From contig NZ_CP029463.1 in assembly GCF_003148385.1 (NCBI RefSeq), forward strand, positions 1,550,001 through 1,614,000: DNA of 64,000 bases. The letters are read 5' to 3'. The notes beneath the pieces were generated by a model that had not been told where the DNA came from, did no database searches, and worked only from the letters and a program-made list of their open reading frames with translations. This DNA is from Flavobacterium sediminis. Lineage in GTDB: Bacteria > Bacteroidota > Bacteroidia > Flavobacteriales > Flavobacteriaceae. Made by a program: the position numbers and the translations under genes. Positions within the stretch are counted from its first letter, which is position 1. Every line of letters starts with the position of its first letter. Below are positions 19,097-27,305 of the stretch, in pieces.

Positions 19097-20368
19097 ATGA
19101 ATATTCTTCTTTTAGGTTCGGGCGGTCGCGAGCACGCATTGGCTTGGAAAATGTTACAGAGCAATAAATGTAGCCAACTTTTTGTTGCTCCCGGAAATGC
19201 CGGAACAGCCCTGATTGCTAAAAATATAGCTATTAATCCAAATGATTTTGAAGCAGTAAAACAACTGGTTTTAGCAGAAAAAATAGAAATGGTAGTAGTA
19301 GGACCGGAGGATCCGCTAGTTAACGGAGTATATGATTTTTTTAAAAATGATGCAGATCTGGTTTCTGTTCCGGTGATCGGCCCGTCAAAATACGCTGCAC
19401 AATTAGAAGGAAGTAAGGAGTTTGCTAAAGAGTTTTTAGTAAGACACAATATCCCGACGGCTCGTTATGAAAGCTTTACAGCAGAAACCGTTGAAAAAGG
19501 TTATGCATTTTTAGAAACATTGAATGCTCCTTATGTGTTAAAAGCAGATGGTCTGGCTGCCGGAAAAGGAGTTTTGATTCTAAATGATTTAGCTGAAGCT
19601 AAGGAAGAATTAAAGAACATGTTGGTCGATGCTAAATTTGGCTCTGCCAGTGCTAAAGTAGTTATCGAAGAATTTTTAAGTGGGATCGAATTGAGCTGCT
19701 TTGTCTTAACAGATGGACAATCGTATAAGATTTTACCAACAGCAAAGGATTACAAACGAATAGGGGAAGGCGATACCGGATTGAATACGGGAGGTATGGG
19801 AGCTGTTTCTCCGGTTCCGTTTGCAACGCCTGAATTTTTAGCTAAAATTGAGGATAGAATTGTAAAACCAACAGTTGCCGGTTTGCAGAAAGACAACATG
19901 GATTATAAAGGCTTTGTTTTTATAGGTTTAATTAAAGTTGGTGATGATCCTTTTGTAATTGAATATAATGTTCGAATGGGTGACCCGGAAACGGAAGTAG
20001 TAATGCCTCGTTTGAAAAGTGATCTGGTTGAAATCTTTGAAGCAATTTCTAGACAGGAATTAGATAAAATTTCATTAGAAATTGATGAAAGAGCAGCAAC
20101 AACAATAATGATGGTGTCAGGAGGTTATCCGGAAGACTATGAAAAAGGAAAAACAATTACAGGCATTGAAAAGGTAGCCAACTCAATTGTGTTTCATGCC
20201 GGAACAACTTTAAAAGAGGGTGAAGTTGTTACAAACGGAGGTCGTGTTTTAGCCATTACTTCTTATGGGCAAACCTATGAAGAAGCTATAGCACAATCTT
20301 ACCGCAGCATAGATACAATAGCTTTTGATAAAATGTATTTTAGAAAAGACATTGGTTTTGATTTATAA
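19097..20368 (+). CDS. purD: Phosphoribosylamine-glycine ligase
   Basis: GAR synthetase, second step of purine biosynthesis: phosphoribosylamine plus glycine plus ATP gives GAR. 423 residues, the normal size. N-terminal LLLGSGGREHALAWKM, PGNAGTA, VGPEDPLVNG, ATP-grasp segment (ADGLAAGKGV at about 155-165), and the metal/ATP site EYNVRMGDPETEVVMPRL near 293-310. Single gene with its own promoter and a terminator 20 bases after the stop. No irregularities. Confidence 0.98.
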   Translation: MNILLLGSGGREHALAWKMLQSNKCSQLFVAPGNAGTALIAKNIAINPNDFEAVKQLVLAEKIEMVVVGPEDPLVNGVYDFFKNDADLVSVPVIGPSKYAAQLEGSKEFAKEFLVRHNIPTARYESFTAETVEKGYAFLETLNAPYVLKADGLAAGKGVLILNDLAEAKEELKNMLVDAKFGSASAKVVIEEFLSGIELSCFVLTDGQSYKILPTAKDYKRIGEGDTGLNTGGMGAVSPVPFATPEFLAKIEDRIVKPTVAGLQKDNMDYKGFVFIGLIKVGDDPFVIEYNVRMGDPETEVVMPRLKSDLVEIFEAISRQELDKISLEIDERAATTIMMVSGGYPEDYEKGKTITGIEKVANSIVFHAGTTLKEGEVVTNGGRVLAITSYGQTYEEAIAQSYRSIDTIAFDKMYFRKDIGFDL

Positions 20369-20391
20369 GAGTAAAACCAAAGACAATAAAA

Positions 20392-20425
20392 AAAGTCCCG
20401 AAATTTTTATTCGGGACTTTTTTTA
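20392..20425. terminator. Bidirectional intrinsic terminator (purD / DUF6341 gene)
   Basis: Hairpin with arms AGTCCCGAA and TTCGGGACT, flanked by an A run on the left and a T run on the right, so it can serve both converging genes. Confidence 0.85.
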
Positions 20426-20656
20426 TTATTTCAAGAAAGAGTGAGCTGTTGTATCTTGCTCATCTTCACTGTTTGCTTTAAAAATACTTAATTGTTTCAT
20501 CCAGTAAACGAATGCTACACAACAAATAATCATAAAGATCCAATTAATTGTATTAGCAGTCCACCAGTTTTCTAATTCTAGTGCTCTTAATGCATCATAA
20601 GGTTTTAGTAAAAAGTCAACAAACAATGATTGTATAGCCTCAAAAAACGATTTCAT
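20426..20656 (-). CDS. Small membrane protein, DUF6341 family
   Basis: 76 residues with one clear membrane helix at about 38-56 (NWIFMIICCVAFVYWM) and charged ends. I recognise it as the short protein that sits between purD and the DUF6427/upp genes in many Flavobacteriaceae (DUF6341). Function is unknown. It is divergent from the DUF6427 gene (46 bases between starts), so the two may share a regulatory region. Confidence 0.7.
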   Translation of the reverse strand: MKSFFEAIQSLFVDFLLKPYDALRALELENWWTANTINWIFMIICCVAFVYWMKQLSIFKANSEDEQDTTAHSFLK

Positions 20657-20702
20657 CTTTATAATGTATTATATTTACACCACAAAAATATAAAATATCC
20701 TG

Positions 20703-21632
20703 ATGATTACAAGTATTTTTAGCAAAACAAGACCATTAAATTATTTATTATTAGGGGTTGTCCTGCTTGTATGTTCTTTTTTATACTTTTTTAGCAACGA
20801 TCTTTTTACAGAAGGCCTAATTTCAGTAGGGTATTTTACATTGTATTTTTCGGTTATTGTTTTCAGTATCGGTTTAGTTGATTTCATTTCGGTAAAGAAC
20901 AGTTTAACGAAAGGTAACAACTATGCCATTGCACTATTTCTGATCTTTCTCTTATTTTTTCCGAAGACTTTTCAAAACGGAGAGATCCTGATTTCGAATT
21001 TATTTTTATTGCTGGCACTCAGACGCTTAATATCTTTAAAATCATTAATTGCCACAAAAGAGAAAATTTTTGATGCTTCATTTTGGATCTTTTTGGCAAC
21101 CTTGTTCCATTTTTGGAGTATACTTTATATTGCATTGGTATTTATTGCAATTATTTTGCATGCGTCAGGAGATTATCGCAATTGGATCATCCCTTTTATA
21201 GCTTGTTTTACAGTAGGGATCCTGTTCTCTATGGTAAACTTAATGATGGGTAACCAATTACTACCTCATTTATTGAACCAATCGTTCTTTAGCTTCGATT
21301 TTACCTATTTTGAAAGTGTTTATCAGAATATCGCACTGGCATTGTTTTCATCAATAGCACTTTTGTTTTTTTTCAACATGATCTTTACGTTACAGGGAAA
21401 ACCATTGAATATGAAAACATCGTTTAAAAAACTTATTTTTTCATTTCTGTTAGGTGTTGCTATCTATGTGTTTTCGGCAGATAAGAATAACAGTTGTTTG
21501 CTCTTTAGTCTGGCACCGCTTTCTATTATGGGAAGTAATTTTTTTGAAGGAATAAAGAACAATATCCTAAAAGAAGTCGTTTTTGATGTGTTGCTCCTTT
21601 TAGGAATTGTATTTTTTGTGGTCTCTTTATAG
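20703..21632 (+). CDS. Polytopic membrane protein, DUF6427 family
   Basis: 309 residues, nine or ten hydrophobic helices covering nearly the whole chain and starting at residue ~14 (YLLLGVVLLVCSFLYFF). It matches the conserved Flavobacteriaceae protein found next to upp (DUF6427), whose function is unknown. No catalytic motif is visible. The last six bases overlap the end of the converging upp gene, and no terminator separates them. Confidence 0.72.
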   Translation: MITSIFSKTRPLNYLLLGVVLLVCSFLYFFSNDLFTEGLISVGYFTLYFSVIVFSIGLVDFISVKNSLTKGNNYAIALFLIFLLFFPKTFQNGEILISNLFLLLALRRLISLKSLIATKEKIFDASFWIFLATLFHFWSILYIALVFIAIILHASGDYRNWIIPFIACFTVGILFSMVNLMMGNQLLPHLLNQSFFSFDFTYFESVYQNIALALFSSIALLFFFNMIFTLQGKPLNMKTSFKKLIFSFLLGVAIYVFSADKNNSCLLFSLAPLSIMGSNFFEGIKNNILKEVVFDVLLLLGIVFFVVSL

Positions 21633-22280
21633 CTTACTGCCGTAAGCTAAATCTCCGGCATCGCCTAATCCCGGAACAATATATTTTTTAGCATTTAAAT
21701 GATCGTCAAGTGCCGCTACCCATAAATGACAATTTTCGGGTAGGTTTTCCTTTAAAAACTGAATTCCTTCCGGAGCAGCAATGACTACAGCGATATGGAT
21801 CTCTTTTGGTTTTTGTTCCAGATGCAGTTGATTTAAAACAGCCACTAAGGATTGTCCGGTGGCCAGCATAGGATCTATCAGGATCAGGTTTTTACCTTCA
21901 AAAGACGGAGCTGCTTGGTATTCTACTAAAATTTCAAACTTATCATCATTGTCATAATGATGACGATAGGCAGAAACAAAACCGTTTTCAGCATCGTCAA
22001 AGAAGTTCATAAAACCTTGATGTAGTGCTAATCCGGCTCTTAAAATGGAACACAAAACCACTGGCTCAGCAATAGTTGTGGTGTGTTTCACGCCTAACGG
22101 AGTTTGAACATCAATATTTTTATAATCTAATGTTTTACTCAATTCGTAAGCCATAATTTCGCCAATGCGTTCAATGTTTTTACGGAACCGCATGCTGTCT
22201 TTCTGAATGGAAACATCGCGCAATTGCGTTAAAAAATGATTTAAAATACTGTTTTGTTCTGAGATATAATGAATGTGCAT
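21627..22280 (-). CDS. upp: Uracil phosphoribosyltransferase
   Basis: Pyrimidine salvage enzyme: uracil plus PRPP gives UMP. 217 residues, the usual length. The PRPP-binding motif LILIDPMLATGQS is at about residues 132-144, and the C-terminal uracil-binding GDAGDLAYG is at the end, typical of Upp rather than other PRTases. Single minus-strand gene, divergent from the DUF4254 gene. Confidence 0.95.
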   Translation of the reverse strand: MHIHYISEQNSILNHFLTQLRDVSIQKDSMRFRKNIERIGEIMAYELSKTLDYKNIDVQTPLGVKHTTTIAEPVVLCSILRAGLALHQGFMNFFDDAENGFVSAYRHHYDNDDKFEILVEYQAAPSFEGKNLILIDPMLATGQSLVAVLNQLHLEQKPKEIHIAVVIAAPEGIQFLKENLPENCHLWVAALDDHLNAKKYIVPGLGDAGDLAYGSKL

Positions 22281-22325
22281 AAGTCAAAAGTTATGAAATG
22301 TTTTCAAGGATAAAAGTATAAAAAC

Positions 22326-22333
22326 TATATTTG
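22326..22333 (+). promoter_or_regulatory. -7 promoter box of the DUF4254-GT9 operon
   Basis: TATATTTG matches TAnnTTTG 18 bases before the ATG at 22352; a near-match -33 element TTTC lies about 20 bases upstream at 22302-22305. Confidence 0.5.
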
Positions 22334-22351
22334 TAAATAAAATTTAAAATC

Positions 22352-22957
22352 ATGTTTGCAGAATTTGCTTTTCCCATTTTTGAACAATCTATTAAAGACT
22401 ATCATATAATTGACGATGTGTACCAACCGGTTAAGAATCCGTATGAAAAAGGCACTATAGAATATTTATTATATGCTAAAAATTGGGTAGATACAGTACA
22501 GTGGCATTATGAAGACATTATTCGTGATCCGCAAATTGATCCGGTGGCAGCATTAGACCTAAAACGCAAGATAGATGCTTCAAACCAGGTTCGTACGGAT
22601 ATGGTAGAATTTATTGACAGCTACTTTCTTCAAAAATACAAGGATGTTCAGGTAAAACCGAATGCTAAAATCAATACGGAAAGTCCGGCTTGGGCCATTG
22701 ACCGTTTGTCTATTTTGGCTTTAAAGATTTACCACATGAGCGAAGAAGCTAATCGTGAAGAAGCTACAGCAGAGCATCGTGCAAAATGCCAGGAAAAACT
22801 GAATGTTCTTTTGGAGCAAAAAAGTGATATGTACACTTCTATTAACGAATTGTTGACAGATATTGAGAACGGAGACAAATACATGAAGGTGTACAAACAA
22901 ATGAAAATGTATAACGACGAGGAATTGAATCCGGTGTTGTATCAAAATAAGAAGTAA
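22352..22957 (+). CDS. DUF4254 protein
   Basis: 201 residues, almost entirely helical and hydrophilic, without signal or membrane segment. It matches DUF4254, a Bacteroidota family nearly always encoded just before a GT9 glycosyltransferase. The EYLLYAKNWVDTVQWHYED stretch is typical. Function is unknown; the constant pairing suggests a partner or stabiliser of the transferase. Seven bases separate it from the GT9 gene, so the two are co-transcribed. Confidence 0.85.
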   Translation: MFAEFAFPIFEQSIKDYHIIDDVYQPVKNPYEKGTIEYLLYAKNWVDTVQWHYEDIIRDPQIDPVAALDLKRKIDASNQVRTDMVEFIDSYFLQKYKDVQVKPNAKINTESPAWAIDRLSILALKIYHMSEEANREEATAEHRAKCQEKLNVLLEQKSDMYTSINELLTDIENGDKYMKVYKQMKMYNDEELNPVLYQNKK

Positions 22958-22964
22958 ATATTGG

Positions 22965-24002
22965 ATGGCTAAGCCTAAACATATTTTAGTTATCAGGCTC
23001 TCAGCTATGGGCGATGTCGCAATGACGGTTCCCGTGTTGAGAGCTTTTTCTTTGCAATATCCCGAAGTTAAAATCACAGTGGTTTCCCGACCGTTTTTTG
23101 CGCCTTTTTTTGACGGAATTTCGAATGTCACTTTTTTCGGTGTTGATGTAAAAGGGCGGCATAAAGGTTTTGTAGGGTTATTGCGTTTGTTTTTCGATTT
23201 GTGCCAATTAAAGATTGATGCCGTTGCGGATCTGCACAATGTATTACGCTCAAAAGTGGTACGGACTTTATTTGCACTAAGCGGAAAGAAAGTCGCTGCA
23301 ACTGATAAAGGCAGAGCCGATAAAAAGGCCCTGACACGTGTTGAGAATAAGGTTTTTGCTCCGGTACAATCGATGGTTGAAAGACATGTTGATACCTTTG
23401 AAAGATTAGGTTTTTCTATTTCTTTAGAGCATCCGATATTTCCGGATAAAGCGAAACTTTCAACAGAAATTCTTGCAGTTACAGGAGAAAAAAAACAAAA
23501 TTGGATAGGAATTGCACCTTTTGCACAATATGAAACCAAAGTATATCCGCAGGATCTGATGCAACAAGTGGTGGATGCTTTAGCAAAGGATCAGAAGAAT
23601 ACTATATTCCTTTTTGGCGGCGGCGAAGCTGAGATACAAAAATTGAATCAATTACAAAACCAATATAAAAATGGGGTAGTAGTTGCCGGAAAATTGAAAT
23701 TTAAACAAGAACTTGATCTGATTTCTAATATGGATGTGATGCTATCCATGGATAGCGGAAATGCTCATATTGCAGCCATGTTTGGTGTAAAAGTGATTAC
23801 ACTTTGGGGTGCTACACATCCGTATGCCGGATTTAAGCCTTTTAACCAACCGGATGATTTTTGTATTACGGCTGATAGAACACAATATCCGTTGTTGCCA
23901 ACATCAGTTTACGGAAATAAAAAAGTGGAAGGCTATGAAGATGCTATGCGAAGCATTCAACCGGATACTGTAGTAGAAAAAATAAAAAAGGAGCTTAAAT
24001 AG
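22965..24002 (+). CDS. GT9 family glycosyltransferase (heptosyltransferase-like)
   Basis: 345-residue GT-B enzyme of the LPS heptosyltransferase family. N-terminus ILVIRLSAMGDVAMTVPVLRAF, VADLHNVLRSKV, and the donor-side signature MLSMDSGNAHIAAMFGVKVITLWGAT split across about 256-282. It probably adds a sugar to the LPS core, since no heptose pathway gene is in view the donor is uncertain. Second gene of the DUF4254 operon; a terminator overlaps its last codons. Confidence 0.9.
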   Translation: MAKPKHILVIRLSAMGDVAMTVPVLRAFSLQYPEVKITVVSRPFFAPFFDGISNVTFFGVDVKGRHKGFVGLLRLFFDLCQLKIDAVADLHNVLRSKVVRTLFALSGKKVAATDKGRADKKALTRVENKVFAPVQSMVERHVDTFERLGFSISLEHPIFPDKAKLSTEILAVTGEKKQNWIGIAPFAQYETKVYPQDLMQQVVDALAKDQKNTIFLFGGGEAEIQKLNQLQNQYKNGVVVAGKLKFKQELDLISNMDVMLSMDSGNAHIAAMFGVKVITLWGATHPYAGFKPFNQPDDFCITADRTQYPLLPTSVYGNKKVEGYEDAMRSIQPDTVVEKIKKELK

Positions 24003-24014
24003 CTCCTTTTTTAT
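23985..24014. terminator. Bidirectional intrinsic terminator (GT9 / reductase gene)
   Basis: Arms AAAAAGGAGCT and AGCTCCTTTTT; the left arm is part of the end of the GT9 coding sequence. T run on the right, A run on the left. Confidence 0.8.
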
Positions 24015-24031
24015 TTTTATGTGTTTTGTGT

Positions 24032-25084
24032 TTATACATCATCATAATCCACTTCTATCTCGCTTGATGTAGGGTGTGCCTGACAGGTTAATGTTAATCC
24101 TTGTGCTACTTCTTTATCCGTTAAGATTTCATTTTTCTTCATTTCGGCAGTTCCTTTTTTAATACGGGCAATACAACTGCTACAAACACCACCGCGGCAA
24201 GAATAAGGAGCATCTAATCCTTTTTTAACGGCAGCATCTAAAAGCGTTTGACTTTTATCCATTTCAAAAGTAGTTTCCTCATAATCCAGTAAAACAGTAA
24301 TCTTAGTTTTACCCTCTAGGTTTTCTACTTTTTCATTTCCGCTATCGGAAGTAGTGAATAATTCGTATTTGATACTTTTTTCAGGAATATGATTTTCTTT
24401 TAAAACGTCGTTAGCTGTTTTAATCATCTCTTCCGGTCCGCAAAGGAAGAATTTATCAAATGTTTTTTCGCTGTGTTTGTTGCGAATGATGAAGTTGATA
24501 TTGGGCTTGTCGATGCGACCAAAGTGTTCGCCCGGAATATTAGCCTGACTGTATACATAATGTACAAAGAAACGGCTTAAATATTGTTCTTGTAATTGAG
24601 AAATCTCCTCGTGAAAAATAGTTTCTTCAGGGTTTTTGTTTCCGTAAAGTAAAACAAATGAACTGCGTGGTTCTTCTTCTAAAACGGATTTAATGATAGA
24701 TAAAATAGGCGTAATACCACTTCCTGCAGCAAATGCAGCTAAATTACGTTGCTTATCAACATTCGGTTCAAAGGTAAATTTACCTTCAGGTTGGCTTACT
24801 TCTAAAACATTTCCTGCAACCAGTTTTTCATTGGCAAAAGTAGAGAACAGTCCGTTAGGAATGGCTTTTACTGCAATTCGTAATTCACCGCTTTTTGGTG
24901 AAGAACAAATAGAATAAGCACGACGGATCTCTTGTCCGTCTAACGTTAATTTTACAGTTACATATTGTCCGGCTACAAAAGTGTAGTGTTCTTTTAATTC
25001 GGCAGGAATATTAAAGGAAATAGAAACAGCTTGAGGGGTTTCTCTTTTTACTTCTTTTATGCTGAGTTTATAAAATGACGACAT
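24032..25084 (-). CDS. PaaE-like FAD/2Fe-2S ferredoxin-NADP reductase
   Basis: 350-residue cytoplasmic electron-transfer protein. FAD-binding barrel with RRAYSICSSP near residues 52-61, NAD-binding domain with AAGSGITPILSII and LCGPEEMI, and a C-terminal plant-type ferredoxin with CRGGVCSSC (C-x4-C-x2-C) and a fourth Cys in LTCQAHP. The order matches PaaE, the reductase of phenylacetyl-CoA epoxidase, and other ring-oxygenase reductases. No paa oxygenase genes are adjacent, so its partner is unknown. The ATG at 25084 is chosen because a -7 box at 25106-25113 overlaps the longer reading frame. Confidence 0.88.
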   Translation of the reverse strand: MSSFYKLSIKEVKRETPQAVSISFNIPAELKEHYTFVAGQYVTVKLTLDGQEIRRAYSICSSPKSGELRIAVKAIPNGLFSTFANEKLVAGNVLEVSQPEGKFTFEPNVDKQRNLAAFAAGSGITPILSIIKSVLEEEPRSSFVLLYGNKNPEETIFHEEISQLQEQYLSRFFVHYVYSQANIPGEHFGRIDKPNINFIIRNKHSEKTFDKFFLCGPEEMIKTANDVLKENHIPEKSIKYELFTTSDSGNEKVENLEGKTKITVLLDYEETTFEMDKSQTLLDAAVKKGLDAPYSCRGGVCSSCIARIKKGTAEMKKNEILTDKEVAQGLTLTCQAHPTSSEIEVDYDDV

Positions 25085-25105
25085 TAAAATATAATTTTTA
25101 AATGG

Positions 25106-25113
25106 CAAAATTA
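25106..25113 (-). promoter_or_regulatory. -7 promoter box of the PaaE-like gene
   Basis: Minus strand TAATTTTG matches TAnnTTTG, 22 bases upstream of the chosen ATG at 25084. Confidence 0.5.
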
Positions 25114-25168
25114 AGGAAACTATTTTTTTATTATATGATAAAAATCAGAAAACTATACCTAAGATCAT

Positions 25169-25197
25169 TATACATAAGTTTTTTATGTATACATTTG
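25169..25197 (+). promoter_or_regulatory. Promoter and candidate PadR operator
   Basis: A perfect inverted repeat, TATACATAA at 25169-25177 and TTATGTATA at 25183-25191, overlaps the -7 box TACATTTG at 25190-25197. The ATGTATACAT core is like known PadR operators, which carry ATGT/ACAT half sites. Position over the promoter suggests self-repression of the padR operon that starts at 25271. Confidence 0.55.
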
Positions 25198-25270
25198 TTT
25201 TGCATTAGAGATGAAAGTAGCATTTTCCGTAAATATAATAGACAAACGGGATGCCTAAAAAAGAATACAA

Positions 25271-25606
25271 ATGAAAAATTCGCAATTGTACAAAGGGAGT
25301 TTGAATACCATCATTATGAAGTTGCTTGAAGAGAACGGCAGAATGTATGGCTATGAGATTACGCAGCGAGTAAAGGAAATTACAAAAGGAGAACTCCATA
25401 TCACAGAAGGTGCATTGTATCCGGCGTTGCACAAACTGGAGGCAGAAGGCTTGTTGGATGTTGAGGTAGAAAAGGTAGACAACCGACTGCGAAAATATTA
25501 CAAGCTCACAGAAAAAGGTTCGGAAGAAACAGTAAATCGTCTGGCTGAACTGGAGGAGTTTATTAAGAATATGCAAACTATTGTGAACCCTAAATTGAGT
25601 TATTGA
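25271..25606 (+). CDS. PadR family transcriptional regulator
   Basis: 111-residue winged-helix DNA-binding protein. The whole PadR pattern is visible: YKGSLNTIIMKLLEENGRMYGYEITQRV, ITEGALYPALHKLEAEGLLD (wing and recognition helix, about 42-61), then RKYYKLTEKG and a short C-terminal dimer helix. In Bacteroidota such small PadR proteins usually control the membrane-protein genes that follow them. Here the next gene starts one base after its stop. It probably binds the inverted repeat over its own promoter. Confidence 0.92.
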   Translation: MKNSQLYKGSLNTIIMKLLEENGRMYGYEITQRVKEITKGELHITEGALYPALHKLEAEGLLDVEVEKVDNRLRKYYKLTEKGSEETVNRLAELEEFIKNMQTIVNPKLSY

Positions 25607-25607
25607 G

Positions 25608-26243
25608 ATGAAGTTAACGAAAGAAAACATTGTGCTTGTAGACAACTATTTACAAAATAACGGTGTTGTTTATTACGATATTCGTATGGAGATGGTCGAT
25701 CATGTGGCAACTGCTGTGGAGGAAAAAATGAAAGCAGAACATGTTGATTTTGAAGAGGCTTTCGAAAATTTTATCTTTAACAAAGGGAAATTGTTTAAAA
25801 AAATAAATTCGGAAGCAACAAAAAGAGCAGGGAATAAGGCAAAGAGAATTTTGCTAAAAAGATTTTATTTACCCTCAACAATTTTGGTAGCATTTGGTTC
25901 TTTGGCTTTATTGTTCGGGATAAATTTTTTGTGGGACAGTGATTTAAGTTTTGACGTATATAGTGTTGTCTATATGGTTTTCATTATACGATTGGCTTTG
26001 GTTTATCTCTATAAAAACTTTTCCGGAAAATACAGATTTAAAAGAATAGCTGTTGTCGATAAAATGATTGGGTTTTATGCACTGTCAACCTATTTGTTGA
26101 ATTATGTTTTTAGGGTAGATAAACACATTGATTCTGAATATATCCGAATGGTGTTTTTTGCTTTAATCATTGTATATTCATGGGTTGTATACCAAACAAG
26201 CTTAACCCTGGAGAGAGAATATAAACAATACGTAGAACTATGA
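25608..26243 (+). CDS. Membrane protein of a PadR-linked family
   Basis: 211 residues. An N-terminal soluble helical part of about 75 residues (MKLTKENIVLVDNYL ... YDIRMEMVDHVATAVEEKM) is followed by four or five hydrophobic helices from residue ~83 onward. Flavobacteria often carry one or more copies of this type behind padR; no function is known to me. It resembles the DUF1700/DUF1129 type of PadR-partner in layout only. Its stop overlaps the start of a broken paralogue, so the operon once had at least one further member. Confidence 0.7.
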   Translation: MKLTKENIVLVDNYLQNNGVVYYDIRMEMVDHVATAVEEKMKAEHVDFEEAFENFIFNKGKLFKKINSEATKRAGNKAKRILLKRFYLPSTILVAFGSLALLFGINFLWDSDLSFDVYSVVYMVFIIRLALVYLYKNFSGKYRFKRIAVVDKMIGFYALSTYLLNYVFRVDKHIDSEYIRMVFFALIIVYSWVVYQTSLTLEREYKQYVEL

Positions 26244-26510
26244 AACTAACATCGGAACAGATTGATCGCTTGTATCAATTTACATATCAGTATCATGTAG
26301 AAAGGTATGATTTGCAAACGGAATTAGTAGATCATTTGGCAAATACATAGAAGCACAATGGAAAGAAAATCAGAAATTGGAATACTAAAGACTCTTTTTT
26401 TCAGTGTTTTTATTGTATTGTTTTATCTTTTAGAATATATCATTTTATTTGAAATTCCGTCAAAAGTAGAAATCTATTTAAAAGAAACTTATCCGGAATA
26501 TTCTTTATAA
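26240..26510 (+). pseudogene. Remnant of a paralogue of the upstream membrane protein
   Basis: From the ATG at 26240 (ATGA overlap with the previous stop) it reads MKLTSEQIDRLYQFTYQYH and ELVDHLANT, clearly homologous to the start of the preceding gene, then stops at 26348-26350. One base restored there gives IEAQWKENQKLEY and another stop. A third frame, from an ATG at 26358, codes 50 residues with one membrane helix ending ETYPEYSL at 26510 and looks like the end of such a protein. The central membrane part is missing, so this is true decay, not just a sequencing slip. Confidence 0.65.
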
Positions 26511-26532
26511 TTAACGTTTCAATTTAGATATT

Positions 26533-26622
26533 ATGAAAGTTTATCGAGTTTCCAGGTTCTGGAAGCTTTTCCTTTTTAGCACAGCACCAATTTTGATTGT
26601 TTTTTTACATGGCTATTGGTGA
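26533..26622 (+). pseudogene. Short gene remnant or small membrane peptide
   Basis: A 29-residue frame, MKVYRVSRFWKLFLFSTA then PILIVFLHGYW, looks like the first helix of a larger membrane protein. It is cut by TGA; the following bases to about 26690 contain no continuing frame of note. The stretch 26511-26694 otherwise holds nothing I can name. Confidence 0.35.
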
Positions 26623-26694
26623 TGTCTTTCTTTTTAAAGATAGATGATTTAGAACCTGAAAATTTATGTTTTGCCCCTCTGTAATGTTATGGAA

Positions 26695-27204
26695 TTAAGC
26701 AAACAAAGCTTTTAATTCAGTTGCATCCTGAGGCTTCATTTTACCGGATAAAATTAAACTAAGTTGTTTTCGTCTCAAAGCAGCTTCAAAGCGTTGTTTC
26801 TCTAATTCCGTTTCAGGCTCTATTGCCGGAATAGAAACAGGATTTCCATCATCATCAAGAGCAACAAAAGTATAAATAGCTTCATTAGCTTTTATTCTGC
26901 TGCCTGATTTGCGGTCTTCACACCAAACGTCAATAAAGATTTCCAATGATGTATTAAATGCGCGTGACACTTTAGCCTCTACAGAAACAATACTTCCGGA
27001 CGGAATAGGGGAGTTAAATGCGACATGATTTACAGATGCCGTAACACATTCTCTGCCGGAATGACGGCTGGCAGTGATACTGGCTGCTCTGTCCATACGG
27101 GCTAAGAGTTCTCCGCCAAACATATTGTTAAACGGATTAGTTTCTCCCGGCAGCACCAGATCTGTTAGAATAGTAACGGAATCCGAAGGGTGTTTAGGTT
27201 TCAT
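26695..27204 (-). CDS. Acyl-CoA thioesterase (hotdog fold, YciA/BACH-like)
   Basis: 169 residues, cytoplasmic. The hotdog signature is clear: VLPGETNPFNNMFGGELLARMD (about 17-38) including the catalytic-region N-x-x-G-x-x-GG, then VTASVNHVAFNSPIPSGSIV. It hydrolyses acyl-CoA thioesters; chain preference cannot be told. A C-terminal helical tail of about 35 residues is common in the Bacteroidota version. Single gene with a -7 box 12 bases upstream of its ATG. Confidence 0.9.
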   Translation of the reverse strand: MKPKHPSDSVTILTDLVLPGETNPFNNMFGGELLARMDRAASITASRHSGRECVTASVNHVAFNSPIPSGSIVSVEAKVSRAFNTSLEIFIDVWCEDRKSGSRIKANEAIYTFVALDDDGNPVSIPAIEPETELEKQRFEAALRRKQLSLILSGKMKPQDATELKALFA

Positions 27205-27215
27205 AGTTTTTTTGA

Positions 27216-27223
27216 CAAAGATA
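27216..27223 (-). promoter_or_regulatory. -7 promoter box of the thioesterase gene
   Basis: Minus strand TATCTTTG matches TAnnTTTG, 12 bases from the ATG at 27204. Confidence 0.5.
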
Positions 27224-27250
27224 AAAAATGGTAGCGACTTTATGAGGAAA

Positions 27251-27283
27251 TAAAAAAGACAAGGTCAATAACCTTGTCTTTCT
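27251..27283 (-). terminator. Intrinsic terminator after the HU/SPOR gene
   Basis: Arms AAAGACAAGGT and ACCTTGTCTTT around a four-base loop; on the minus strand it ends in a run of T, directly after the stop of the gene at 27306. Confidence 0.8.
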
Positions 27284-27305
27284 GTAAAAATATTGGGATA
27301 GAATA

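Noticed and set aside
22721-23539. A 272-residue minus-strand frame across the DUF4254-GT9 junction
   Set aside because: It is antisense to two well-supported genes and shows no recognisable domain or promoter.
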